Below, piece after piece: positions 17,780-26,708 of a DNA stretch of 64,000 nucleotides (positions are counted from its first letter, which is position 1; each line of letters starts with the position of its first letter). This DNA is from Phaeocystidibacter marisrubri (lineage in GTDB: Bacteria > Bacteroidota > Bacteroidia > Flavobacteriales > Schleiferiaceae). Position numbers and translations under genes: made by a program. The notes beneath the pieces were generated by a model that saw nothing but the letters and a program-made list of their open reading frames with translations, was not told the origin of the DNA and searched no databases. The stretch covers positions 186,001-250,000 of the forward strand of contig NZ_WBVQ01000003.1 in NCBI RefSeq assembly GCF_008933165.1, written 5' to 3'.

Positions 17780-18132
17780 ACGGCGAATTGTCCAAATATG
17801 AGTCGGAACTCGTTGCTTCCAACGCTGAATTGCATCGAGCGTGGATAGAGCAAATAGAGAAGGACTTGGGCGAACAGTTGCCATTAACTTCACCACAGGC
17901 TTCTTGGAAGAAAGTGTGTGAGGTCATCTTGAGAGTGCTTCAATCCCAGTTTGACATTAGCCAAGGAAGAGTCCCTGAATTGCTTTATCGCATTGATATT
18001 TCCGAAGCAAAACTGCGCCGCGAGATGATGTCTGGTAAGTGGAATTCATGGCACGAGTTGTTGGCGCATTCCATCGCTGAACGAGAAGCTTTAAAAGTGA
18101 TCTTTCGATTTCGCTTCAGCGGTAAGCTCTAG
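17776..18132 (+). CDS. Small uncharacterised protein, TTG start
   Basis: A 118-residue acidic, helix-rich protein (residues about 5-25 ELSKYESELVASNAELHRAW form a likely coiled coil) that I do not recognise. No ATG is available before residue 80, so the likely start is the TTG at 17776, which overlaps the TGA stop of the preceding gene (TTGA), implying coupled translation. The C-terminus (WHELLAHSIAEREALKVIF) is helical. No signal peptide or membrane helix is present, so it is probably cytosolic. Its stop codon shares CTAG with the stop of the convergent gene. Codon composition looks like the neighbours, supporting a real gene. Confidence 0.6.
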   Translation: MNGELSKYESELVASNAELHRAWIEQIEKDLGEQLPLTSPQASWKKVCEVILRVLQSQFDISQGRVPELLYRIDISEAKLRREMMSGKWNSWHELLAHSIAEREALKVIFRFRFSGKL

Positions 18133-18752
18133 AGCATAAAGGAGAGTCGAAGGCTCCACGGACTCGCATACAGACTTCGGTCGGGATCATAAAGGACGTT
18201 ATACAGCGCCATGAAGTAAACTCCGCCCCCTCTGCTATTCACCTGCTGATAAAGCGCCGCGCCAATGTGCCAGCCCGGTACCCATTGTCTTTGGTATTCG
18301 TAATCGCGATAGTTGAATAACTCATAATTCAACATTTCGAATTCTTGATGCAAGGCAATCGGAAGTTGGATAGGTAGGTTGTAGGTGGTGTACTCGTGCA
18401 TACCGTACACGTATGTTTCGTAGCCGGGATAACCTTGTCCGTAGAAGTTTCGTGGAATTTTGCTGTAGATGAAATTCACACCCAATCCAGCAGTAAGGTC
18501 GTTGGTTACGCGGTATCCTACGCGTGGACTCACTTCAATGTAGGTGGTTGATCCAAAACTCAGGGCGAAGTTACCCCCGTAAACCAAGCGTTGGAAGAAC
18601 GTTTGTGAGCTCACATCCGATGATTGGGATTGGGTAGTTTGAGTGTCCCCTTCCTCCTCTGTTTCTGCTCTTTTGGAGATCGGGCCATATTGGGCGGAGG
18701 CCCAGAATGAACAACTCAGTAAAATGGCGGTTAGAACAGTACTCTTCATCAT
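18129..18752 (-). CDS. Outer-membrane beta-barrel protein
   Basis: A 207-residue exported protein. It has a signal peptide (hydrophobic residues about 5-19, ending WASAQ), a short acidic and Ser/Gln-rich linker (about 28-48), then a barrel-like region with SPRVGYRVTNDLTAGLGVNFIY, PIQLPIALHQEFEM, GWHIGAALYQQV and a final strand SLRLSFML. This is the common Bacteroidota outer-membrane beta-barrel type (OmpA/porin-like fold) of unknown ligand. The gene is convergent with the TTG-start gene, overlapping by the four-base CTAG, and divergent from sucA. Confidence 0.7.
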   Translation of the reverse strand: MMKSTVLTAILLSCSFWASAQYGPISKRAETEEEGDTQTTQSQSSDVSSQTFFQRLVYGGNFALSFGSTTYIEVSPRVGYRVTNDLTAGLGVNFIYSKIPRNFYGQGYPGYETYVYGMHEYTTYNLPIQLPIALHQEFEMLNYELFNYRDYEYQRQWVPGWHIGAALYQQVNSRGGGVYFMALYNVLYDPDRSLYASPWSLRLSFML

Positions 18753-18821
18753 AATAGATTATCAACGAATTTACGTCATTAGAAGATGAAACGCAGGAAG
18801 AGGTTTGCAAATTATTTGTTG

Positions 18822-18829
18822 TAATTTTG
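18822..18829 (+). promoter_or_regulatory. Probable -7 promoter box of sucA
   Basis: TAATTTTG matches TAnnTTTG exactly and ends 26 bases before the sucA ATG at 18856. A TTTG lies at 18804-18807, fourteen bases upstream, closer than the usual spacing for a -33 element. Confidence 0.6.
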
Positions 18830-18855
18830 GCGGAAATTTTTTGTAGAGAAATCCC

Positions 18856-21585
18856 ATGGACAGATTCTCCTTCTTAGGTAGTGTACATATTGGTTTTATT
18901 GACGACTTGTACGAAAAGTACCTGAAGGATCCCGATTCGATTGAGCCGAGCTGGCGCTCTTTCTTTCAAGGTTACGACTTTTCGAGAGAGGTGTACGGTG
19001 ACGACCCGATGGGGGCAGTCGATAGTCAGGCTCTTGATGATGTACGAAGAGAGTTTTTAGTTCTCGATCTTATTCAAGGATACCGTTCACGCGGTCACTT
19101 GTTTACCGAGACCAACCCTGTACGCGCTCGACGCAAGTACTCGCCAACGCTGGATATCCAGAACTTCGGTTTGGAGGAAGCAGATATGGATCGCGAGTTC
19201 ATGGCCGCTACAGAAGTTGGACTTCCGGGTCCAGCAAAGCTTAGCGTTATTGTTAAGCATCTTCAAAACATGTACTGCCGCTCTATCGGTGTGGAGTACA
19301 TGTACATCAGAAATCCAGAGGTTACCAATTGGGTTAAATCATGGCTACATCAGAATGAGAATTCTACCGTCTTTAATCAAGATGAGAAGGTTCGCATTCT
19401 TCATAAATTGAACGAGGCAGTAGCTTTTGAATCGTTCTTGAACACAAAGTTCGTAGGACAAAAGCGCTTCTCTATTGAAGGGGCTGAGTCGTTGATTCCC
19501 GCAATGGAATTCACCATCGATTACGCTGCACAAGGTGGAGTGGAGGAGTTCGTAGTGGGGATGGCTCACCGCGGGCGTCTTAACGTTCTCTCTAATATTT
19601 TCGGAAAGCCGCGCAAGCAGATCTTTTCAGAATTTGAAGGGAAAGCCTTTGTGGAGGATGAATTTGACGGCGACGTTAAGTACCACTTGGGTTACTCAAC
19701 CACGAAGCAATTAGCGGGTCACGAGGTGAAGTTAAACCTTGCACCAAACCCTTCTCACTTGGAAGCGGTGGACCCAGTTGTTGAAGGTATCGCCCGTGCG
19801 AAAATCAACAACGATTACAATGGCGATCAATCTAAAGTGATGCCTATCCTCATTCACGGCGATGCGGCTGTTGCAGCTCAGGGCGTGGTTTATGAGGTGA
19901 TCCAAATGGAGGGTTTGAGCGGTTATGCAACCGGTGGAACACTTCACATTGTGATTAACAACCAAGTTGGTTTTACCACCAACTATCTCGATGCGCGAAG
20001 CAGTACCTACTGTACCGATATCGCCAAGGTAATTCTCGCTCCTGTTCTTCACGTGAACGGCGATGATCCTGAGGCATTGGTACACGCTATGCGTTTCGCC
20101 GTAGAATACCGTCAGAAATTCAACAAAGACGTCTTCATTGATTTGTTGTGTTACCGTAAGTACGGTCACAATGAAGGAGATGAACCGCGTTTCACACAAC
20201 CCTTGTTGTACAAGGAGATCTCTCGCCATCCAAATCCGCGTGAGATTTACAGTAAGAAGTTGATGGAATTCCACGACCTGCAAGAGTCAGTCCTCACCGA
20301 AATGGAGAAGGAGTTCAAGGCTATGTTGGAAGAGGATTTCGACGAATCGAAGAAAATCGAGAAGAACTTCATCACTCCATTCATGGAGTCTGATTGGAGT
20401 GAATATCGCCAGAGTGTTCCAGAAGATTTCGAGCTTTCACCAGAAACAGGTTTGAAGGTAGAAACGCTCAAGAAAATTGCGGAGACCATCACTACGCTTC
20501 CGAACGACTTGAAGTTTATCAATAAGATCAAACGCCTATTCAAGGATAGAAATGCCCAAGTATTCGAGCGCAACAGTCTCGATTGGGGTATGGGAGAGTT
20601 GATGGCTTATGGAAGTTTGATAGTTGAAGGTTTCAACGTTCGAATTTCTGGGGAAGACGTAGAACGCGGAACTTTCTCTCACCGTCATGCAATTGTGAAG
20701 GTGGAAGATAGCGAGCAACGCGTTTGTCGACTTGATGAGATTCCAGGAAGAGAAGGTCGCTTTGCGATTTACAACTCTCTTCTTTCAGAATATGCCGTTC
20801 TCGGATTTGACTATGGTTACGCTATGGCTAGTCCGAAAACATTGACCATTTGGGAAGCCCAGTTTGGTGACTTTGCCAATGGCGCTCAAATTATCATCGA
20901 CCAATTCTTGGCCGCTGCAGAAGATAAGTGGAAAGTTCAAAACGGACTTGTCATGCTTCTTCCGCACGGTTATGAAGGTCAGGGTGCAGAGCACTCTAGC
21001 GCGCGTTTGGAGCGATTCCTTCAATTGTGTGCGCAGTACAACATGCAGGTAGCAAACATTACTACTCCGGCGAACTTCTATCACGCGTTGCGCAGACAAA
21101 TGCACCGCCCATTCCGCAAGCCACTTGTGGTAATGAGTCCAAAGAGCCTCCTTCGACATCCAAAAGTGGTGTCGAGTTTAGAGGAATTCAGCTCAGGAAG
21201 GTTCCAAGAAGTAATTGACGATACCCAAATTGATGCGAAGAAAGCCGAGAAGGTCGTATTTGTATCTGGTAAATTGTACTATGATTTGTTGGCAGAACGC
21301 GAAGAGCGCAACGACGAAACCACTGCATTGGTTCGCCTAGAGCAGCTTTATCCATTGCCAGAAAAGCAAATCAAAGATGTACTTGCGAAGTACGCTCACA
21401 TTGACAAGAAGATTTGGGCGCAAGAAGAACCGGCAAACATGGGGGCATGGACACATATTTTGTGGAGATTCCCAGAGCGTTTGGAATTGTGTGCTCCAGC
21501 GGCGAGCGCAGCTCCAGCGGCAGGTTCCTCTAAGACGGCACATGCTCGTCACCGCCAATTAATTGAATCCGTTTTCAACGCATAA
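18856..21585 (+). CDS. sucA: 2-oxoglutarate dehydrogenase E1 component
   Basis: A 909-residue thiamine-diphosphate enzyme that decarboxylates 2-oxoglutarate in the TCA cycle and transfers succinyl groups to the E2 lipoyl domain. The N-terminus has the E2-interaction segment SFLGSVHIGFIDDLYEKYLKDP-like start with PSWRSFFQGYD (residues about 27-37). Catalytic landmarks are GMAHRGRLNVL, the ThDP motif HGDAAVAAQG ... NNQVGFTT, and LPHGYEGQGAEHSSAR in the C-terminal half. Length is standard (about 900). A short Ala/Pro-rich insertion (APAASAAPAAGSS, about 882-894) precedes the conserved C-terminal HARHRQLIESVF and is slightly unusual. It is followed 27 bases later by sucB. The E3 gene is not here. 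Confidence 0.96.
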   Translation: MDRFSFLGSVHIGFIDDLYEKYLKDPDSIEPSWRSFFQGYDFSREVYGDDPMGAVDSQALDDVRREFLVLDLIQGYRSRGHLFTETNPVRARRKYSPTLDIQNFGLEEADMDREFMAATEVGLPGPAKLSVIVKHLQNMYCRSIGVEYMYIRNPEVTNWVKSWLHQNENSTVFNQDEKVRILHKLNEAVAFESFLNTKFVGQKRFSIEGAESLIPAMEFTIDYAAQGGVEEFVVGMAHRGRLNVLSNIFGKPRKQIFSEFEGKAFVEDEFDGDVKYHLGYSTTKQLAGHEVKLNLAPNPSHLEAVDPVVEGIARAKINNDYNGDQSKVMPILIHGDAAVAAQGVVYEVIQMEGLSGYATGGTLHIVINNQVGFTTNYLDARSSTYCTDIAKVILAPVLHVNGDDPEALVHAMRFAVEYRQKFNKDVFIDLLCYRKYGHNEGDEPRFTQPLLYKEISRHPNPREIYSKKLMEFHDLQESVLTEMEKEFKAMLEEDFDESKKIEKNFITPFMESDWSEYRQSVPEDFELSPETGLKVETLKKIAETITTLPNDLKFINKIKRLFKDRNAQVFERNSLDWGMGELMAYGSLIVEGFNVRISGEDVERGTFSHRHAIVKVEDSEQRVCRLDEIPGREGRFAIYNSLLSEYAVLGFDYGYAMASPKTLTIWEAQFGDFANGAQIIIDQFLAAAEDKWKVQNGLVMLLPHGYEGQGAEHSSARLERFLQLCAQYNMQVANITTPANFYHALRRQMHRPFRKPLVVMSPKSLLRHPKVVSSLEEFSSGRFQEVIDDTQIDAKKAEKVVFVSGKLYYDLLAEREERNDETTALVRLEQLYPLPEKQIKDVLAKYAHIDKKIWAQEEPANMGAWTHILWRFPERLELCAPAASAAPAAGSSKTAHARHRQLIESVFNA

Positions 21586-21612
21586 ACAAGACCCCGTAAA
21601 GTTCTCAATACG

Positions 21613-22827
21613 ATGATCGTAGAAATTAAAGTCCCTTCTCCCGGAGAATCTATTTCTGAAGTAGAAATCGCTTCTTGGCTAGTTGCTTCTGGTGACTACG
21701 TGGAAAAGGATCAGGAAATCGCTGAGATTGACTCAGACAAAGCCACACTTGCACTTCCTTCAGAAGAGAGCGGTGTGATTGAACTCGTTGTAGGTGATGG
21801 TGAAGTCGTTCAAGTGGGTCAAGTAATTGCCAAGATTGACACTTCTGCCGCTGCTCCAGAAGGTGCTTCTACACCGAAAGAGGAGAAGAAGGAAGCTGCA
21901 CCAAATCCAGGTCCAGTTGCCGAAGCTCCAAAGGCCGATGAGAAATCATACGCTGCCGGAACTCCTTCTCCAGCAGCTAAGAAAATCCTCGACGAAAAAG
22001 GAGTAGATCCAAAGAGCGTATCAGGCACCGGAAAAGGTGGAAGAATTACCAAAGACGATGCTGTGAAAGCAGAGGCTTCTATGGGTTCACCAGGTCTTGG
22101 AAACCGCGGTTCAGAGCGCAAGAGAATGAGTTCGCTTCGTCGCAAGCTCGCTCAGCGCTTGGTAAGCGTGAAGAATGAAACGGCGATGTTGACCACTTTC
22201 AACGAAGTGGACATGAAGCCAATCTTCGATTTGCGTGCTGAGTACAAGGATGCCTTTAAAGAAAAGCATGGAGTGGGTCTTGGCTTCATGAGCTTCTTTA
22301 CCCTTGCCATGGTTCATGCTCTAAATGAGTTCCCGCAAGTGAATAGTATGATCGACGGTGACGAGCTCGTTACTTTTGATTACAAGGATATTTCTATCGC
22401 CGTTTCAGGTCCAAAAGGTCTGATGGTTCCAGTGATTCGCAACGCGGAGAACTTGAGCTTTGCAGGTGTGGAAAAAGAAGTGAAGCGCTTGGCAATTCGT
22501 GTTCGTGACGGTGAGATTACTGTAGACGAAATGACGGGTGGTACATTTACCATCACCAACGGTGGTGTATTTGGTTCTATGATGTCTACACCAATTATCA
22601 ACCCTCCTCAAAGTGCCATCTTGGGAATGCACAACATCGTTGAGCGTCCAGTGGCTGTGGATGGAAAGGTTGAGATTCGCCCAATTATGTACGTGGCATT
22701 GAGCTACGATCACCGCGTAATTGACGGTCGTGAATCGGTAGGTTGTTTGGTGGCTATGAAAGAAGCACTAGAGAATCCAGCTGAAATCCTGATGGGTGGA
22801 GATCCGAAGAAAGCTCTCGGATTGTAA
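21613..22827 (+). CDS. sucB: 2-oxoglutarate dehydrogenase E2, dihydrolipoyllysine succinyltransferase
   Basis: A 404-residue E2 enzyme. Domains in order: an N-terminal lipoyl domain (1-76) with the lipoylated Lys43 in EIDSDKATL, an Ala/Pro/Glu-rich linker, a peripheral-subunit-binding domain (about 116-152, SPAAKKILDEKGVDPKSV), and the catalytic domain (about 172-404) with His367 and Asp371 in YDHRVIDGRE. The order and sizes match 2-oxoglutarate rather than pyruvate dehydrogenase E2. It is co-transcribed with sucA and followed by a strong intrinsic terminator. Confidence 0.95.
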   Translation: MIVEIKVPSPGESISEVEIASWLVASGDYVEKDQEIAEIDSDKATLALPSEESGVIELVVGDGEVVQVGQVIAKIDTSAAAPEGASTPKEEKKEAAPNPGPVAEAPKADEKSYAAGTPSPAAKKILDEKGVDPKSVSGTGKGGRITKDDAVKAEASMGSPGLGNRGSERKRMSSLRRKLAQRLVSVKNETAMLTTFNEVDMKPIFDLRAEYKDAFKEKHGVGLGFMSFFTLAMVHALNEFPQVNSMIDGDELVTFDYKDISIAVSGPKGLMVPVIRNAENLSFAGVEKEVKRLAIRVRDGEITVDEMTGGTFTITNGGVFGSMMSTPIINPPQSAILGMHNIVERPVAVDGKVEIRPIMYVALSYDHRVIDGRESVGCLVAMKEALENPAEILMGGDPKKALGL

Positions 22828-22845
22828 ATTCCAATTATCGATATC

Positions 22846-22876
22846 AAAACCCCGGCATTTGTCGGGGTTTTTTGTT
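22846..22876 (+). terminator. Intrinsic terminator after sucAB
   Basis: Stem AAAACCCCG / CGGGGTTTT with a seven-base central part, followed by a T-rich run. It lies 19 bases after the sucB stop codon. Confidence 0.9.
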
Positions 22877-23078
22877 TTACGGCCTTACGTCTCACGTCGG
22901 TGTTTGAAAGGAGTTCCCAATTTCAATTCTTTTACCGAACTTAACAACCGTTATCGCATCTCTCAACCATGGACATTCCACATTGGGTAACAGGTCTCCT
23001 CGAAAATCTATACTCAGTTTGTGATTTCATGCTGTGATGTGTTCACATGTATTGCCTTCTATGTTCAAACATTCCTCT

Positions 23079-26000
23079 ATGTTCAGATTTTTGCTGCTCA
23101 TCGCCCTCTTTCCCCTTTGCGGATTTTCTCAAATTAATAAAGATTACCAAGGCCTACTCTGGAAGATTTCTGGAAATGGACTGGATGAACCTTCCTATTT
23201 GTACGGAACGATGCACGTGAGCAATCGCGTTGCTTTCCACCTGAGTGAAACATTCTTTGATGCAATCGACAATGCAGATATCATTGCTCTAGAAACCAAT
23301 CCGGATACTTGGGTGAAAGACATGACGTCATCCTCACTCTACCGTGATTATGTAGGGATTTCATTTCAGTTTTCTGGGCCAGGGGTTCCACTCTATGAGT
23401 CTTTCATCCCCAATGAACCTCAACAGCAGGAGTTGGAGTATTACTTGTCAAGAGATCAAGACCTCTTGAACAACCTTTTGTATCGACTCAATACGTATGA
23501 GCAAGACTTCTCGGAAAACACCTACCTCGATCTTTTCATTTTCCAAGCGGGGATGAAGAGCGGAAAGAAGATCGTTCCATTGGAAGATTACGAAGAGTCG
23601 TTTAAGCAAGTGATGATGTCGAGCCGCAGGGACAAGGATGCCGTGTACATCACGCCTCGACAGGCTGAAGATATGTTGGGAGACTATTCCGACTGGCAGA
23701 TGTTGTTGGATGATGCCTATCGCCGTGGGGATTTAGACTTACTAGATACGACTTACACGCTTCTCTATCCGGGTAAATACTACAAGAAGTATATGCTTCA
23801 CGTGCGTAATGCCATCATGGTAGAAGGAATGGATTCATTGATGAATGAAGGCGTTCTTTTTACAGGAGTGGGTGCAGCTCACCTTCCTGGCGATCAAGGA
23901 GTGATTAACCTACTTCGCCAAAAGGGGTATACTGTAGAGCCAGTAGATCGCGCAGTAACCGCAACCAGTATTAGTCGCAAGGATGGAATTGATGAAGTGA
24001 TTCACACGACGGAATTGCGTTCATTCGAATCTGATGACCATTTTGTCCGTACTCGAGTACCGGGAGAAATGACCAAATTACTGAGTAAGCCGTTCCAGGA
24101 ATATGTATTTGCAGATATGGTGAACGGTGGATACTACAGTCTCCGAAGAATCAACACTTTTGGAATGTTGAATGGGAAAGATGAGAACTTCTACTTTGGG
24201 AAGTTGGACAGCATGCTCTTCGAGAATATCCCTGGTAAAATTCTGAGTAAGGACACCATTGAAGTGTCGGGATATCCGGCCTTAGAAATTCGAAACGAGA
24301 CCCGAACTGGAGATCATCAACATTACCAAATTGTATGCACCCCATTGGAGATATTAATTTTCAAGGTAGGAGGGCACAAAGAGTTTGCGAATTCAGAACT
24401 TCCCGAGGCCTTCTTTAAAAATATTGAATTGAGAGCCGTTGAATCGACGGAGAAATACCAACCTAACTCAGGTGGATTGGAGGTGAACTTGCCAGGAAGA
24501 CTGAGGACAGAATTGTACCCAGGCGTTTTTGAAGAAGCGAACAATACCTTTTGGGCACAGTCGTATGACGAAGGGGATTATTATGCTGTAGGTGTTCGTC
24601 AGTACTATGATTTCTCCTATTTGGAAGAAGACGACTTTGAGCTCACTTACATGGTAGAGAAGTGGGCCGATGAGCGTGATTTAGAGATCGATGAATTGAC
24701 GGTTGAAGGAGGCGAGTTGGCTTTCAGCCGTTTTGAACTGAGTACGAAGAAAGGCACGTATTACGGGGAGGTTCACATTCAAGGACCAAAGTATGTGATG
24801 CTGATTACCACCGCAGAGAAGAAGGCAAAGCGAAATGATTTCTTCTCATCTTTTCAATTTACCCCCTTCGTTTATAGCGACGAATTTGTGGAGTACAAGG
24901 ATAGCGTGTATCACATTGTGATGGAGTCGCCTGTAGATTTGAACAACTACGATTCTTTCTTCGAAGGTTTAATGGGAGGGGCAGTGCGCGGTGCCGGCAA
25001 TTCCGATTTTGAGGGAGAACATAAAACCAGTGTTTTAGAATACATCCCTACAGGCGAGGATTTGCTCATTGAGTTTACTACACTGCCGAAGTATGCGTCG
25101 ATGCATAGTGTAGAAGAATTCTGGGAGTTTGCTTTGAGCGATTTACTATCCGAAAAGAAACTTACCATCGCTAGCGATAGCACTTTATACACCATTGAGA
25201 AAGATGGTTATTTCAGTCAAGCGAAGGCCTACACCTTCACTGCTCCCAATACTGAAAGAGTGATTAAAGCTAAGCTTATTGTAGAAAACGCAGCATTGTA
25301 CGGGATTTATGCAAACGTTCAATCTGCCGATTACCACTCAGAATTTGTCGATAGAGCTTTCGCAAGTTTCCGCCCTTCTGACGATACCATTATTGGACTT
25401 CCGATTACCATGAGCAAGGCGGATTTGTTCTTTGAAGCCTTAGACAGCCATGATAGCACTCAGGTGTATCAAGCGAGTAAGTCTGTTCGGGATGTATGGT
25501 TTGGGGCCGACGATTCTGAGCGGATTAAAGAGTACTTGAGTAATTATGTAGAAGACGGATTTACGAGGAGAACTCGATTGGCATTGATTCATAAATTGAG
25601 CACTATGGATAATGTCAACGCCAATATTCCATATTTGGAAGACTTGTACTACGAGAAGCTAGACTCTTCATCGTACCAATTCGAGATTCTTGAAACTCTA
25701 CTGGAGTTCGATACGAAAGAAGCGGTGGAGAGTTTCAATAAGTTAATCTTAGATGAACCACCATTTACCACCAATGAATATACATATTCTTCCTTGTTTC
25801 ACGAGTTTAATGATTCTTTGGAATTGGCTCCATCTATCTATCCAGATATTCTAACGTTAGCTGATTTTGAAGATTATCGACTTCAGATATATGATTTGTT
25901 GGCTGACTTGCTGGACAGTGGCTTGGTAGAAGGATCCGACTATCAATTGAAGTACGAAACCCTTCTGCTATTTGCCAAGGTTGAGCTCAAGAAGCAACAC

Positions 26001-26645
26001 GCAAAGGATGAAGTGCAGAGAGGATTGTATGGAAGCAGCTCCTCTACCAATAGAGCACTTTCGATTTATACCAAGCTACTCACCCCATATAAGGAGGAAG
26101 ACGAAGTTCAAGATCATTTTAGAAAAATTGCGAGTATTCGAAGCAAGCGTGTTTTAGCGGAGCTGTTAGTGGTGACCGATCCACATGAAGAGGTGGAGGA
26201 TTCTACTTGGAGTTTCGTAGCGTCTGATCCCAAAGCATTCTACAAAGTCTATCCATACTTACAAGAGAATGATAAACTCGATTTGTTAGAAGACCAATAC
26301 CAGTCTCGCGATGCATTGGCCAAGAGTATTCTAGCGAATAGAAATTACAGAAATTACGACAGCATCTCTTTCATTCAGAGTGAGAAAATTGATATCAAGC
26401 CTTGTGCAGCTGAAGTCTTCTTCTTCCGCGCAAAGAACGATGATGATCAACTGTGGAGGCTGTTCTATGTGGTGGTAGAAGACAAAGAAGTAATGGATAC
26501 AGAATATGTGATCATCGAAGAAGCGGAGACCTATAATGAAAGTCACGGTATCCTTGATGAAATCATCGAAGATGCGCTGGATGATATTCGCTTATATGAT
26601 AGGGAAAGGGCGTCTACAAGCAATCCATATATGTCATATTACTAG
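23079..26645 (+). CDS. Very long TraB/GumN family protein
   Basis: A 1188-residue exported protein. After a signal peptide (hydrophobic residues about 3-15, ending GFSQ) the first ~290 residues form a TraB/GumN domain: LLWKISGNGLDEPSYLYGTMHVSN with the GTMH motif, then ADIIALETNPDTW, and the C-terminal hallmark GVGAAHLPGDQGVINLLRQKGY. This domain is an EreA/ChaN-like metal-dependent hydrolase or protease fold (TIKI-related). The remaining 900 residues are not recognisable to me: an alpha/beta region with repeated ELSTKKGTYYGEVHIQGP-like stretches, then from about 780 a helical repeat-like segment (DDTIIGLPITMSKADLFFEALDS..., SLELAPSIYPDILTLADFEDY), ending acidic. Typical TraB/GumN proteins are about 300 residues, so this is a large fusion. 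A GTG/ATG further upstream was rejected in favour of the ATG giving the signal peptide. Confidence 0.8.
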   Translation: MFRFLLLIALFPLCGFSQINKDYQGLLWKISGNGLDEPSYLYGTMHVSNRVAFHLSETFFDAIDNADIIALETNPDTWVKDMTSSSLYRDYVGISFQFSGPGVPLYESFIPNEPQQQELEYYLSRDQDLLNNLLYRLNTYEQDFSENTYLDLFIFQAGMKSGKKIVPLEDYEESFKQVMMSSRRDKDAVYITPRQAEDMLGDYSDWQMLLDDAYRRGDLDLLDTTYTLLYPGKYYKKYMLHVRNAIMVEGMDSLMNEGVLFTGVGAAHLPGDQGVINLLRQKGYTVEPVDRAVTATSISRKDGIDEVIHTTELRSFESDDHFVRTRVPGEMTKLLSKPFQEYVFADMVNGGYYSLRRINTFGMLNGKDENFYFGKLDSMLFENIPGKILSKDTIEVSGYPALEIRNETRTGDHQHYQIVCTPLEILIFKVGGHKEFANSELPEAFFKNIELRAVESTEKYQPNSGGLEVNLPGRLRTELYPGVFEEANNTFWAQSYDEGDYYAVGVRQYYDFSYLEEDDFELTYMVEKWADERDLEIDELTVEGGELAFSRFELSTKKGTYYGEVHIQGPKYVMLITTAEKKAKRNDFFSSFQFTPFVYSDEFVEYKDSVYHIVMESPVDLNNYDSFFEGLMGGAVRGAGNSDFEGEHKTSVLEYIPTGEDLLIEFTTLPKYASMHSVEEFWEFALSDLLSEKKLTIASDSTLYTIEKDGYFSQAKAYTFTAPNTERVIKAKLIVENAALYGIYANVQSADYHSEFVDRAFASFRPSDDTIIGLPITMSKADLFFEALDSHDSTQVYQASKSVRDVWFGADDSERIKEYLSNYVEDGFTRRTRLALIHKLSTMDNVNANIPYLEDLYYEKLDSSSYQFEILETLLEFDTKEAVESFNKLILDEPPFTTNEYTYSSLFHEFNDSLELAPSIYPDILTLADFEDYRLQIYDLLADLLDSGLVEGSDYQLKYETLLLFAKVELKKQHAKDEVQRGLYGSSSSTNRALSIYTKLLTPYKEEDEVQDHFRKIASIRSKRVLAELLVVTDPHEEVEDSTWSFVASDPKAFYKVYPYLQENDKLDLLEDQYQSRDALAKSILANRNYRNYDSISFIQSEKIDIKPCAAEVFFFRAKNDDDQLWRLFYVVVEDKEVMDTEYVIIEEAETYNESHGILDEIIEDALDDIRLYDRERASTSNPYMSYY

Positions 26646-26653
26646 CCAATATG

Positions 26654-26690
26654 AAAAAGCCCCTGTACACATTTCTGCGTACAGGGGCTA
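26654..26690 (-). terminator. Terminator hairpin between convergent genes
   Basis: Perfect 11-bp stem AGCCCCTGTAC / GTACAGGGGCT (26658-26668 and 26679-26689). A run of five A on its left becomes a U-tract on the minus strand, so it is best oriented to end the T9SS cargo gene; it may also stop the TraB transcript from the other side. Confidence 0.85.
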
Positions 26691-26708
26691 GGTTGATTGG
26701 ATTGGAAT

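Noticed and set aside
26641-26708. Hairpin as a small RNA gene
   Set aside because: A single perfect stem between convergent stop codons with a minus-strand U-run is simply a terminator.
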